Both the position numbers and the translations under genes were made by a program. Positions 33,293 through 44,363 of a DNA stretch of 64,000 nucleotides are shown piece after piece. How positions within the stretch are numbered: position 1 is the stretch's first letter; each line of letters begins with the position of its first letter. The notes under the pieces are model-generated. The model did not search any database. It saw only the letters and a list, made by a program, of their open reading frames with translations, and was not told the origin of the DNA. Source of the DNA: Syncephalis fuscata (Eukaryota; Zoopagomycota; Zoopagomycetes; Zoopagales; Piptocephalidaceae); NCBI GenBank assembly GCA_025786725.1, contig JAHLTZ010000014.1, forward strand, positions 434,001 through 498,000. Reading direction: 5' to 3'.

Positions 33293-34312
33293 ATGAGTTC
33301 GTCTACACGTCTTCAATCATCTTCCGAGGCTGATCCACTTATAAGATCGGATAGAAGAAGGACAGGAGTACTTGAAGAAGGATATAACGATCAAGACGAT
33401 GCAATCTATGACCATCCAGCCGTGGCAGCCGTGTATAATCGAGCAGGCCTACTCGATATCATTGCTGTTCTTCTTTTAATTCTTATTGGTATTCATGCTC
33501 GTGGTAAAACGCCTTACCAGCGAGACATCGTTGACTATACCGATCCTGCACTTAGTTATCCGTACCACGAGCACGTTCGTTATCCGGACTGGCCCTGGCT
33601 GCCGATTGTTGGTCTTATTGCACCGGCTTTCTTCTTGCTAGGACTGCGTCTTATATCGATCATCTTCTATTCGATTATGGTCATTCCGGCCATGCAGCGA
33701 CGTTTTCCACGACTTGCTGAATATGTATCCGGTTGGCACACACGTTCGTTGCAGCAAACAGGCATAAAAGCACTACTTGTCGAAGCCGGAAAATGGATGT
33801 ACATCGATGGCTTTGCTATTCTTGCAACAGCGTCGCTTACCTACGCCGTTGTCGAGACAATGAAGGTATGGTTTGGCGGTTTGCGACCCGATTTCCTTGC
33901 CCGTTGTGACTGGGATCCAGTAGAAGGAAAATGTACTGGCAAAGAAAAGCTTGTTAATGATGGTCGTAGATCATTTCCATCAGGTAATTTGATTATAATT
34001 AAGCTAAATGAATCTATACTAATTTATTTTATGTTCTATGTTACCATTCTAGGCCATGCTGCTTACAGTTTCTCTGCTATGACCCTGATTGCTTGCGTGC
34101 TTTTCCATAAAGCTGCACGCATGCGCCGCTCCTTCTTTACAACACTGCTTTACTTGCTACCACTTGTTTGGGCGGTACGTATTACTACGACGCGCTGGTG
34201 GGAGAATCGTCATGATGCAATGGATATAGCTGCTGGCGTGGTCGTTGGTACGAGCATTGCTTTGCTTTGCTTCCGAATCTTTTATCACAGCGGATCATGC
34301 CCAAGAAACTAA
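33293..34312 (+). CDS. PAP2-family lipid phosphate phosphatase
   Basis: Two exons: 33293-33983 and 34053-34312; 316 aa. All three PAP2 signature motifs are intact: KVWFGGLRPD (K191 to P199), PSGH (229-232) and TRWWENRHDAMD (R278, H284, D288). Six hydrophobic segments surround them. The family dephosphorylates phosphatidate, lysophosphatidate or diacylglycerol pyrophosphate at membranes; closest in kind to yeast Dpp1/Lpp1 (inference). The intron splits the PSG|H motif. It is 69 nt long, in frame and stop-free, so retention would insert 23 residues between Gly and the catalytic His. Confidence 0.92.
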   Translation: MSSSTRLQSSSEADPLIRSDRRRTGVLEEGYNDQDDAIYDHPAVAAVYNRAGLLDIIAVLLLILIGIHARGKTPYQRDIVDYTDPALSYPYHEHVRYPDWPWLPIVGLIAPAFFLLGLRLISIIFYSIMVIPAMQRRFPRLAEYVSGWHTRSLQQTGIKALLVEAGKWMYIDGFAILATASLTYAVVETMKVWFGGLRPDFLARCDWDPVEGKCTGKEKLVNDGRRSFPSGNLIIIKLNESILIYFMFYVTILGHAAYSFSAMTLIACVLFHKAARMRRSFFTTLLYLLPLVWAVRITTTRWWENRHDAMDIAAGVVVGTSIALLCFRIFYHSGSCPRN

Positions 34313-35356
34313 GCATTTCTACGAATAGATAGCTGGTAAATACTCTTGTACATACACACTGTCGCCGAAATTCTTTAGCAATAAACTGGATGGCTATTAA
34401 CATAATGCTGTATTTGTCAGTTATAATAAATAGCTGAACAAATTGAATATGCTATTTTACTAATGATATACTTTATGTTATACTGATGATATTTTTGATA
34501 ATACTATTTAGTGTTAAATAACTTTTATTATGTGTTTACTCTTGTTATACTTGTTATTTTACTTATAGTATATGGGACTAAAAGCCACAATCTGTGCCGT
34601 TCGACTTGATATATGATAATAATTCTAGATACTAGCTATTAAATAAAGCCTATTTTGATTTCTTTGCTAGTTGTTAATATGGCATATTGTTTGTAAAATA
34701 TATCGGCTCATAGCTATGTACATTAAACAAGCTTAATTATATTAAATATGCTTCAAATAATAGATATATTTCTGAATATTGTTATTCAAGCAACAAATGT
34801 TAACTAAAATGCATATCCATTGTCTGAAATATATAGGCACAAGTAGTATTGCATACACAGAACAGTACACGCTGTAATCACTTTCAATCAATGGTACGAT
34901 TATGCTGTCGACAAGCCTGTATCTAGCTGCCTGTCCATCTATGCAAACTTGTGGTAATAAACATATGGTTTTATTTTACTTATATGTAATCAAGCTGTTA
35001 TGTTTATGATGGTATATGATTTATATTCGATGAGTAGTAGCCATTGAAGAAATGGATACATTAACAATACATTTCACGTCGTTTGCACAACAGTTGTGGT
35101 TAGCGTTTTATTAGTGTATAAAATACACTTATTATGAAGTGTTGTTTATATGTTATTTAACAGCTTATTGTCAGCATTGACAAATATTGTTTGCTACAGT
35201 TGGCATTAATGATGACATATCTACATTATTTGCTTTGAATTATTTCAAGTATTATAGTAATAATTTGCATCATTTCTGACAGATAATCTATTTATCAATA
35301 ATGCTGAATAATTTGAACAATACTGTTTATTATATCTAACAACAATAATAGCCAAT
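34313..35356. other. AT-rich intergenic region containing R1 fragment
   Basis: The only recognisable content is the R1 fragment at 34485-34744. The remainder is AT-rich without motifs. It separates the tail-to-tail phosphatase and branched-chain aminotransferase genes. Confidence 0.5.
34485..34744 (-). repeat. Interspersed repeat family R1, truncated copy C
   Basis: About 260 bp that match the reverse complement of the right-centre part of copies A and B, and match copy D at about 41045-41310. Both ends fade into unique AT-rich DNA, so this is an internal fragment left by deletion or partial insertion. Confidence 0.8.
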
Positions 35357-36669
35357 TTATGGCAACGACACACCGTTGGTTGGCCATAGCCAGCTGCTTT
35401 GGTATTCTTTTTCACCTGATTGAACAGCTCGGGCTAAATCATAAAGCTGACGGAAACCAGGGCCTAGCGAATCGCCAAACTCTTCTCCAATACGTACCTC
35501 TTCCTCTTTGCGTACGCCATGCTCATACACCTCGCGTACAATACGGTTGACAGGTGTAATAACGACAGCAGTACCACAGGCTGCGACTTCAGAGAATATA
35601 CCTTCGCGAACTTCGTCGTAAGCAACTGGTCGACATTGAACATTCCAGCCAAGGCAGTGCTTTGCAAGGTCACAAAGCGAACGACGAGTGACCGATGGTA
35701 AGATCGACGGAGAGTCCGGCGTAACAAATGTATAAGGCGCAGAACTGCCAGGCGGATGTTTAATAAGCGCAATAAAATTAGCTGTAGCAAACTCTTCGAT
35801 GTAGGAGTGCATCTTTGGATCAAGGAATAGTGTAATAGGAAAGCCGCGTTTTTTCGCATCGTACATCGAAGGCAGGCAAGGTGCATAATTGCCAGCCATC
35901 TTAGCACTTCCCACGCCCAATGGTGCCGCTAGTATCATTATCATTTATATAATTACTTATGGTTAGTAACAATAACATAAATAATGACCTTATTTAACCA
36001 CGCATTAACTTACCTCGATCAAATCCACTTGTGATTAGAGCTGGTACTGCTTTAACACCACCTTTATAGTAATCACCCACAGGCATAACAAAGACTAAAA
36101 AAGTAAATTCAGGTGCTGGAGCCACGCCAATCTCGCAACCGCTACCAAATAGCAGTGGACGTACGTAAAGTGAACCACCCGTGCCACGAGGAGGCACGTA
36201 GTCGGCATTCTCACGCACAGCAAGCTCAACATCATGCAAGAATGTCGCCTCTGGCACTGGTGGCATACCAGAACGCTGAGCCGAGTCGCCAAGTCGTACC
36301 GCGTTTAAGTCAGGCCGGAAAAGCCGTATTTTGCCATCAACGCATCGGAAAGCCTTTAGTCCTTCAAAGCACTAATAGTAGTTAGACGTGTCAATAAATA
36401 TCCATATTCATTCGTATTCGTATAGAACACAGTTTTGTAAACTAGCTTACCGACTGGCCATAGTGAATGCCTGTGTTGCAAAGGTGCATAGGAATATACT
36501 CTCCAGTAAGCAATTCGGCCTCGCCCCACTTGCCATCTCGCCAGACACGACGCACGTAACAGCGTGTTTGCATAAAACTAAAGCCAAGCGACTCCCAGTT
36601 AATAGAAGCTGGATCGACTGGACCACTGGTGGCGGGTGCCTTTGGCACGATAGGTTGATTAGAAGCCAT
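35357..36669 (-). CDS. BAT: Branched-chain amino acid aminotransferase (class IV)
   Basis: Three exons on the minus strand: 36451-36669, 36014-36371, 35357-35928; 382 aa. Family motifs include LGFSFMQTRCYVRR, GQSCFEGLKAFRCVDGKIRLFRPDLNA and GGSLYVRPLLFGSG. The PLP lysine is in GVGSAKMAGNYA (about K202). The C-terminal EVAACGTAVVITPV matches the class IV signature. The enzyme carries out the last step of valine, leucine and isoleucine synthesis and the first step of their breakdown. The N-terminus (MASNQPIVPKAPATSG) is not a presequence, so the protein is probably cytosolic. A TATAAAA on the minus strand at 36751-36757 lies about 85 bp upstream. Confidence 0.94.
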
Positions 36670-36750
36670 TCGTACTATTGTTTGCGACGAGCTGCAGAGG
36701 AGAAAGAGAGAAGGATACGGCGTGCTTGTTAGGCGAAGTAACTCGGAGTG

Positions 36751-36757
36751 TTTTATA
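36751..36757 (-). promoter_or_regulatory. TATA box of the branched-chain aminotransferase gene
   Basis: TATAAAA on the minus strand about 85 bp upstream of the start codon, in the 225 bp gap before the upstream gene's stop codon. Confidence 0.45.
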
Positions 36758-36894
36758 AATATTGATGTGAAGTCATCGGATTAGATATCTCCGATCATCG
36801 TTAATGTTTCCCAGCATAAATAAATTATATAGCACATTAGGATAATAAATATTTATTATTTTATTTATAAATTACTGAAAGAGACGAACATAAG

Positions 36895-38026
36895 CTAATG
36901 ATAAAATAGTAAGAAAGCTGTAATAATGATAATGATAATAATATGTCTATTGACTTACCGAGCACCAATGCGCCAGCACCAGTAATTGTACCTAAATACA
37001 TTAATACATCTCGTATTAACAAACAATCTAACAGATAATCTAAAAATGTCTTTTCTTACCAATCATATATTGAAGAATTTGGAATTTAATCGTCTCCATT
37101 TGTGTGCGTAAACTCTCGATTTCCGTTTCTATCTTCGTGTTGGTCTCGCGAATTCTAAGCTCTTGTAAGCTTGCCTCGTCACGAATACGTCCTTTTTCAA
37201 GATTCATATCAAGTCGAACACCCGCTTGTGTACGGGCAATTTCATCGCGTAAACGCTCTTTTAACTTTTCTGCTTCGGCCGAAAGCCGATTATTATCGCT
37301 TTTCATCATGGCAAAATCATTCTTGGTCAAAAGTTGAATTTCGGATTTTAACTTTGCAAAATCAACCTTGTAGGTATAGGCCGTCTAAAGTCATAATATT
37401 TACATTAGACTGGTATTACATATATATATATATATGTATATATATGTATGTATATATGTATTTTAATCTACCTTTTCTTGTTCTGCCTTGGTAACTGAAC
37501 TTTTTACCAAGTTTTCTAAACTATTGTTTGATAATTAGTATATAATTCGATACTATATTATCAATCTACCTTTCATTAATCACTTCCTGTAAGGATCGCA
37601 TAATAGCCTCAGATTGTTGCAAAGTAAATCCTTCAGCCTCTAGTCGTTGTACAAATTTGTAGCTATCAAATGAATAATAGTTACCGTGTTTCTGTGCATA
37701 AGAACGTCGTGACATTACAGCCTTGCCAATACTTGTCGGGACAGGTAATGACGCTGAATTAGCAGCGTATGAAGCATTTATAATGGGCCCGGTAGCACCT
37801 GCAGCATTTATACGCCCAACAGTACTATGTTCCTCGTTAGGTGCTGTATCGACTTTGGCTAAATTCGTATGCTGAGTTTTATGGCCATTTCAGCTAACCG
37901 TTATTATTACTTACTATGAATCAGCGCACTATTGCTTACTACGAATCTATCAGCTACTCTTATTTGCGTGATACGTGTCCATGGTTGATGTCCACGCTGG
38001 ATAACGTGTGGTACTCGCCTAAACAT
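36895..38026 (-). CDS. MCUR1/CCDC90 (DUF1640) mitochondrial inner-membrane protein
   Basis: Six exons on the minus strand: 37940-38026, 37570-37871, 37472-37520, 37060-37384, 36959-36991, 36895-36917; 272 aa. An Arg-rich N-terminus (MFRRVPHVIQRG) suits a mitochondrial presequence. The conserved head SFDSYKFVQRLEAEGFTLQQSEAIMRSLQEVI marks DUF1640. A long coiled coil (LKERLRDEIARTQAGVRLD ... RIRETNTKIETEIESLR) and one C-terminal helix (ITGAGALVLGAFLLFYH) follow. Human relatives are MCUR1 and CCDC90B; yeast relatives Put6 and Put7 affect mitochondrial proline metabolism. The last intron is only 41 nt and the last two exons are 33 and 23 nt, yet they complete the membrane helix. The exon 1/2 donor is the least certain. 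Confidence 0.85.
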
Positions 38027-38325
38027 TCGAGAGAAAAAGATCAAATACAAAGTATATAGATTTACTAGTGTAAAAAGTAACATGTATTTATTTCACGACC
38101 ATTTTCCTTCTTTTAATGGCCGTCAGTCTAATAATTAAATACATTTATTACAATTGCAATGCCATAACTTATTATAAAGACAATTTATCATATTCAACCA
38201 ACTTGCTTTTTTAATAAAAGCAATTAACTGCAAATATTTCTTTTATTACTTAAAGCTTACGTCACCAAGCAAAAGACACAATATTACGTGTCCAATTTCT
38301 TTCTCTTGTTCTCCATAGTTATACA

Positions 38326-39328
38326 ATGAGTTCTGGTGCGCAAATCTACATTATTACTGGCGCAAATCGTGGCTTTGGTCACGCAGTTGCAAAAGCGCTT
38401 GCTGAACGAGTAAATGACCCGAATTTGCTTCACCTGATCCTTGTTGGGCGTAATGCAACCGGTCTTCAGGCTGTTGCGACGGAATTGCAAACAAAAGCAA
38501 CAACCTATATTGTTGACTCAGTTGATATGAGCTCAATGGACTTGCTCGATAGCAATTTGGAACGTATTTTTACTACTTACAAAGCAGGTTTATTTTAAAG
38601 CAGATATTGACCAATACTAATACTAAGCTGTAGGAAATACGTGCCGAGAACAGTGCTAGCTTCTCGCGTGTTGCTTTGGTCAATAATGCCGGTGCACTTG
38701 GTGATTCGTGGCGTACACTTGCCGAACATGATTGGAAAATGGCACGCGCCTATTATGATGCCAATGTCATTGCTTTCATTGCTCTTACGTAAGTTGATAT
38801 ATCTATATTGATCGGCATCAACTAATTTAGTAATAGCTCCTATTTTCTAAAAACCGTTCGAGCAGATAAAGATATAACACGACAAATGGTCAATGTATCT
38901 TCATTGCTGGCCATCCAGCCTACAGAGCGGTGGTCGCTCTATGGCTCTACTAAGGCTGCCCGCAATGCCTTAACAGCAACTGCTGCTATAGAAGAAGCCG
39001 TAAGTAGCAAATACCATTATCAATGCGGTTACTTATAATAAGCTATTATAGGAATATGGCACGAAAACGCTCAATTATGCGCCAGGCCCATTGGACAACG
39101 ATATGCATTGTGAAATACGAAAAACTGCTACTGCTTCAAACCAAGAGACTTTATATTCTAAACAGTTCTCGATTGTAAGTCTAAACTACTAGACCATTAT
39201 ATTTAGCTAACCGTTGTTTATTGTAGGAATATATGGTAGATCCAATGGCATCTGCCACAAAATTGGTTAATTTGATAACTGAGAATACATTTAAATCTGG
39301 TGCACACATCGATTACTTTGACATTTAA
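38326..39328 (+). CDS. SPR: Sepiapterin reductase-like short-chain dehydrogenase
   Basis: Five exons: 38326-38583, 38634-38788, 38837-38999, 39052-39174, 39227-39328; 266 aa. The NADP fold begins with IITGANRGFGHAVAKAL. Then come LVNNAGALGD, VNVSSLLA, and the catalytic YGSTK (Y173, K177). The NYAPGPLDNDM motif is typical of sepiapterin reductases, the last enzyme of tetrahydrobiopterin synthesis. The family is common in animals and some early-diverging fungi and rare in Dikarya (general knowledge). Intron 1 (38584-38633) needs a GC donor (gcaggt) to read TYKEIRAEN in frame; the adjacent GT gives a wrong frame. It is divergent (299 bp) from the MCUR1-family gene and convergent (56 bp) with the dehydrogenase gene. 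Confidence 0.85.
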
Positions 39329-39384
39329 TAAATAGCTTATGTTAATGTGTATCATTTTGTTTATTAATCATAATGTGCTATCGA

Positions 39385-40571
39385 TTAATGCTTCGCTTTA
39401 CGGTCACGGTCACCACCTACGCCGCCATATTCATAAAAGCCTGATCCAGTCTTGCGTCCAAGCTTGCCTTCCGCAACCAATTTGTTTAATGTGGGCGATT
39501 CTTTAACAAGTTCGCTGTTATTTAAATCAGTGTTTGAATTACGCCAGCCGTCAGAGATGAATTTCAGTGTATCAAGTCCAATATACTATATGTATATATA
39601 TATATATAATTTTTATATAGCTCTATTAGTATTGTTGTATAAATACAGTATGCATTGCACTTACGTCCATAAGTTCAAATGGACCCATTGGATAGCCGGC
39701 GCCCAGCTTCATTGCTGTATCAATATCTTGTACACTGGCATCACCTCGCTCTTCAAGGCGGAGTCCTTCCATAATATATGGAACTAATAGTCGGTTAACA
39801 ATAAATCTATCCCATTGTATTAGCATTAGTGAATATTTACATACAGTATATTTAAACTCACCCAGGTGTGTCCTTGCAGGAAACTGGCACCTTGCCTAGA
39901 CGGCGACTGAATTCCATTAAGTCAGCAAATACTGCATCGTTTGTATCGGCGGTGCGGATAACTTCAACCAGCTTCATTTGCGGTACTGGATTAAAGAAGT
40001 GCAGACCACCAAATCGTTCTGGTCGCTTAGTTGCGCTAGCAATGTCGGCAATTGGTAGCGAGGATGTATTAGAGGTGAATACAGTCTTGGCAGGTGCTGC
40101 GGCATCGAGTTGTGCGAATAATCGGCGTTTTGTATCAATGTTCTCGACGATGGCCTCAATGACCAAGTCGGCTTGGCTAACGGCACCAACTGTATCGGTC
40201 GAGGTTGCAACACGTGAAAAAACGTCATCGATCAATTTCTTTTGTGCGGTATTATCCTCTGGATGAAGTTTACGCGCGACGCGTGTCAACGACGAGCGAA
40301 TAATGCTACGGCCATTATTAAGAGCTGCGTCGTTTACGTCGACCATCGTTACTTGGAAGCCCTTTTGGGCGGCAACTTGCACGATGCCAGCGCCCATCAG
40401 ACCCGAACCGTAAACGGTGACATTACGGAAGGATAGTGGGCGTTCGGACGACTGCGACGGCGCGACAGATGTGCCGCTTATACCACGCTGTTGACTATTT
40501 GTCGAAGCAGCAGCCATACCTTGACGAGCAAGAGAGGCAATACGGACTTGTTGGCGCAATAATAAAGACAT
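39385..40571 (-). CDS. HADH: 3-hydroxyacyl-CoA dehydrogenase (short chain, probably mitochondrial)
   Basis: Three exons on the minus strand: 39862-40571, 39665-39806, 39385-39585; 350 aa. A basic, Ser-rich N-terminus ([17 protein letters not shown]) fits a mitochondrial presequence. The NAD fold starts with [18 protein letters not shown] (G55, G57, G60). The catalytic His is in [10 protein letters not shown] (H191), and SNTSS and [15 protein letters not shown] follow. The C-terminal helical domain ends with [11 protein letters not shown]. It oxidises 3-hydroxyacyl-CoA in beta-oxidation or acts as a 3-hydroxybutyryl-CoA dehydrogenase. Its start codon lies about 170 bp from the end of R1 copy D. 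Confidence 0.94.
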
Positions 40572-40743
40572 CAGTAGATTTAACTAGTTATAAAGATAAT
40601 TGCAGCAAAGCTATGTACGAGGCGAGAATAAGTGATAAAGCCACGGGAAAGTGTCGGCCACGTTTACACTTATATGATAAACGCGCGGGTCATAATAGCC
40701 GATGATGCATCCAATAAATCACATGATATAAATGTACTTTGCT

Positions 40744-41962
40744 TTCATCAAGATATATATGAAATAAAAGAAACAGTTTCTACAAACCTGTATACACTTG
40801 ATATGTATAATAATGGCAATAAGTTACTAAAGACAAATTCATTGTATTTATGTTTATTATATTGTTTTACACGTACAATGTATTTATTTGTTTTGTTAAG
40901 CTAGTAAGGATATTGCTTTACTTTCAGAGTATGTTAGTATTATTTCTGTTATTTTACGAATAATATGTTGTATGATATATTGTCAATCAGCCTGAAGTTG
41001 CTTTTGTTCATTTTAGCTCATCTTTCTATTATAGTCATCAGTAAATAATGATATTTTTTGATAATACTATTTAGTGTTAAATAACTTTTATTATGTGTTT
41101 ACTCTTGTTATACTTGCTATTTTACTTATAGTATGTGGGATTAAAAGCCACAATCTGTGCCGTTCGACTTGATATATGATAATAATTCTAGATACTAGCT
41201 ATTAAATAAAGCCTATTTTGATTTCTTTGCTAGTTGTTAATATGCATATTGTTTGTAAAATATATCGGCTCATAGCTATGTACATTAAACAAGCTTAGTT
41301 ATATTACTATTCAAATAACAATTTGGTGTTTTGACACAGTGGCTATGCATGTTTACACTGTAATCGATTGTATTTATTTGCAGTCATACCATAAATAGTC
41401 TTGGGTGTATCGTCATCATATTGCTTTGGCAATATCATACTAAAACTAACATAATAATGGGTTTAATTTTAATAACTGGACAGTATGGTTTACTTTTGTA
41501 TTTCTGTTGAGTAAACTAAACAATTAAACAACATTATAGCAAAAAGATTGGCGTCGGATTAGCACAATTCAATATATAATATTGGTTTTATTGTTTTGTC
41601 ATTTACTTTGGCTATCTGTATTGCTATGTAGTAGCATTGCAATATTAACAGGCAATATCTATTAATCATTACATATTTAACACATTTATGCTGCTAAATA
41701 CAATGATATTTAGTCTAAGCAATTAACAAACGTGTATTAAGTAATAATAGTAATAATGCTAAAGATTAGCAGAAAGCATTGTAAGATAGTAGACAACAAG
41801 CAAACGATAAACCGAAATAACAAGATTGAACAGTGAATATCATTAATCTGAATATGTGCTTTAAAATGATCGATGTTTATTAGTCATTATGGTGCTATGT
41901 TTTTATACAACCGTTACTAGAGATATGGTCCGATATGGATTAAGTGTTTGATTTTATACTAT
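40744..41962 (-). repeat. Interspersed repeat family R1, copy D (longest)
   Basis: About 1.22 kb, the reverse complement of copies A and B. It has the complete left end shared with B (atagtataaaatc) and the complete right end shared with A (cttgatgaa). It therefore defines the full-length element. No inverted terminal repeats or long frames are visible. It abuts an unrelated repeat (R2) that begins about 5 bp further on. Confidence 0.85.
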
Positions 41963-41966
41963 TGCA

Positions 41967-42621
41967 ATAAAACTTGACTAATACCAATAAGATGGTATTA
42001 ATGCAAAAACCCATGCTTTATTAGATAGTAGACAGCCATTTATACTAGGTGTATGTTACCCATATAATTAATAATGGGAATTCGTATACCTTTTAAAGCT
42101 CAGTGGCCAGTGAGTCTGAAAATTCAATTTAGCTCATGACAATATTACAATTAGTTACATTCGATAAAACTACACTTATTCATTTAAGCAATAATACCAA
42201 CCGTTTACTTGGTTAATTGCTTTATTTAATTATGTTACCATTATTGCACTAATAACGTGTGTTATTTGTTATCCAACTTTTTAGCTTTTAATTTGAAAAG
42301 CTGATGGACCCTGACATTTATTCATTAGATTGAATGGCATTTTTAACTACATAGCATGTTATGTGGAATGCCACAATATTATACAGTTTATTAAACATTT
42401 AATATAATTTGGTGTACAATAGCTATATTTAATAGTATTTGTTTAATTAAACTAAATAATCGCTTTATTAAAGGTGGAGCTGGATGGTAAATAACAGCAG
42501 ATCAAAATAATCATCTATAGATTTATAATCACCACTATAATACTACATGTATATATATCCTTTATCCATACATATCATTAACAACAACGACAACGACAAC
42601 AACAACGTTCTATTCGCTATA
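41967..42621 (+). repeat. Interspersed repeat family R2, copy 1
   Basis: About 655 bp, nearly identical to 62344-62987 in the same orientation. The shared sequence runs from ataaaacttgac to ttctattcgctata. Two hairpins lie in its first 115 bp: AATACCA/TGGTATT (41980-41999) and CCCAT/ATGGG (about 42059-42078). The copies differ mainly by point changes and a variable CAACGA stretch near the end. No coding capacity is seen. It lies about 120 bp past the adenosine kinase stop codon. Confidence 0.85.
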
Positions 42622-42741
42622 GCCATAGTACATCTTTATAATGTAAATAATTGGTTAAACCAAGATGAACTACAACCAATAACAAAATAATCATTATGCC
42701 TATCAATGACAGCCCATATAAACATACATGGCCATCTTTAT

Positions 42742-44198
42742 TTAAGCTGAAGTTATTTTCGATATATCAATATTTCTTGGATACTGAGCACCGCTTAGAC
42801 GAATGACTTGACCGGCCAAGTAGTGGCCGACATTGATGCAGTCGGTGACTGGCTTGCCTTGAATAAGCTGAGAGAAGAAGCCACCGACAAAGGCATCACC
42901 GGCACCGTTTGTGTCTTCAATCTCCGAGCTAGGTACAGGCGTCACAGGGAAGGTGCGCACCTGGCTTACGGAGCGCTGTCCTTGAACTGCCAGAATTGTA
43001 GACTCAGAACCGTGCGTAATAAGTACTTGACGGAATCGGCGAACATTCACCTTTGGTAGATTGGCCATTAAGATGGCGATTTCATGTAAATCGGTCGTCT
43101 ATAATAGATAAATAGATGGGTAACGATTAGTAAATAGAGTGTATATACATCACACGGTTCCCATTCAATTACCTCATGACCTTGGCTCTTAGCCCAGGCA
43201 ACTGCTTCGGTTTCATTACCGAAAATGTAGTCCCAATAAGGAGCAGTTTCATTCATTTGTTGACCGAAGAATTCAGGAAGGAATGGAGCTGAAAGGTTCA
43301 TACCAAATACCTATGCATAATAAACAGTTAATACCATTGACATAAATAAAGTATTTAACTGCTATTTACCTTGTTCGTCTCGGCGGCATGCTTGGCCAAA
43401 GTAAGAATACTATCCAAAGATACGGTAAGGAAGTAACCTTCAACGTAGAAGAATTTGGCCTTTTCAATTGCACTCTTGACGTAAGGTTGTTCCAAATGAG
43501 AAGAGTGGAACTTGTTGGCAGCAAGTAATTCGTTACCAATGAACTAATTGTATATAGTTGCTATCAATATACTAGACTATTTATTAACCAACATGTAACT
43601 TACCGATCCTGACCAGTGATCAAAATAGCACAGACACCCGTTGGTGTATCTGAATCGGCAAGATATTCAACTTTAAGACCATCTTTGGCGGCAGCAGTGC
43701 GTAATTCATCGGAGAAACTATCTTTACCAACGCATCCAGTATAAACAGTTGAATTTGGAGGCAAAAGGCTCTAAATAATTATCATAATAGCAATAACAAT
43801 AATCATCACTGTTATTACATATAAAAACTAATAGTTATAATAATTACTTGAGCACCACGAAGGGCATTTTGTGAAGAACCACCAGCAATATATTCAGTAG
43901 TATAAGTATCAATTACTTCTTGATAGCTACACATATTATTAACATGTTATTATAATGCGTTATTTTTATTACTAATTCGTTACTTACATTGGCGTATGCT
44001 TTTCATCGGCTAGAATTGCGTCGTTACTTTTAAGATCATACCTAAATACCGCTACTGTGTTAATATTGAATAGTTATATTAATGGTATATAACTTACTTT
44101 GTCAAAAAGGAGGTATCAACCTTAGCGGAGATATCCAACAACGGGTTACCAAGACCGAATAAAACACCTTCGTATTGATTGTTATCTGACGAGGCCAT
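42742..44198 (-). CDS. ADO1: Adenosine kinase (PfkB family), with one frame-breaking splice junction
   Basis: Seven exons on the minus strand: 44098-44198, 43988-44041, 43848-43926, 43604-43770, 43370-43543, 43173-43310, 42742-43098. Motifs: GLGNPLLDISAKVD at the N-terminus, YIAGGSSQNALRGAQ, VGKDSF and FGMNLSAPFLPEFF. The PfkB signature EDTNGAGDAFVGGFF includes the catalytic Asp (about D306). The enzyme phosphorylates adenosine to AMP and supports the methyl cycle by removing adenosine. Between exons 4 and 5 the canonical gt-ag intron (43544-43603) leaves the frame one base short: ITGQDR must be followed directly by FIGNELLAANKF, but the joined exons supply only CG before TTC. About 356 aa are expected if one base is regained. 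This may be a non-canonical junction, a sequence error or a recent frameshift. Confidence 0.88.
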
Positions 44199-44363
44199 GT
44201 TGTTAACAGCGTAAAGAAAGTAAAAGTAACTATTCAAAAAGTAATGGTAGCGAAGAAAAGAAAACGACTTGTCCAAATAGGATGACGTGATTCCAACTAA
44301 ACTATAAATAAAAACTACTTGACTTTACACATCACAAATATAAACTGCTTTATTTAATAGTGA

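Noticed and set aside
39868-40266. 132-codon plus-strand frame
   Set aside because: It is antisense to exon 1 of the 3-hydroxyacyl-CoA dehydrogenase gene, which has clear NAD-binding motifs.
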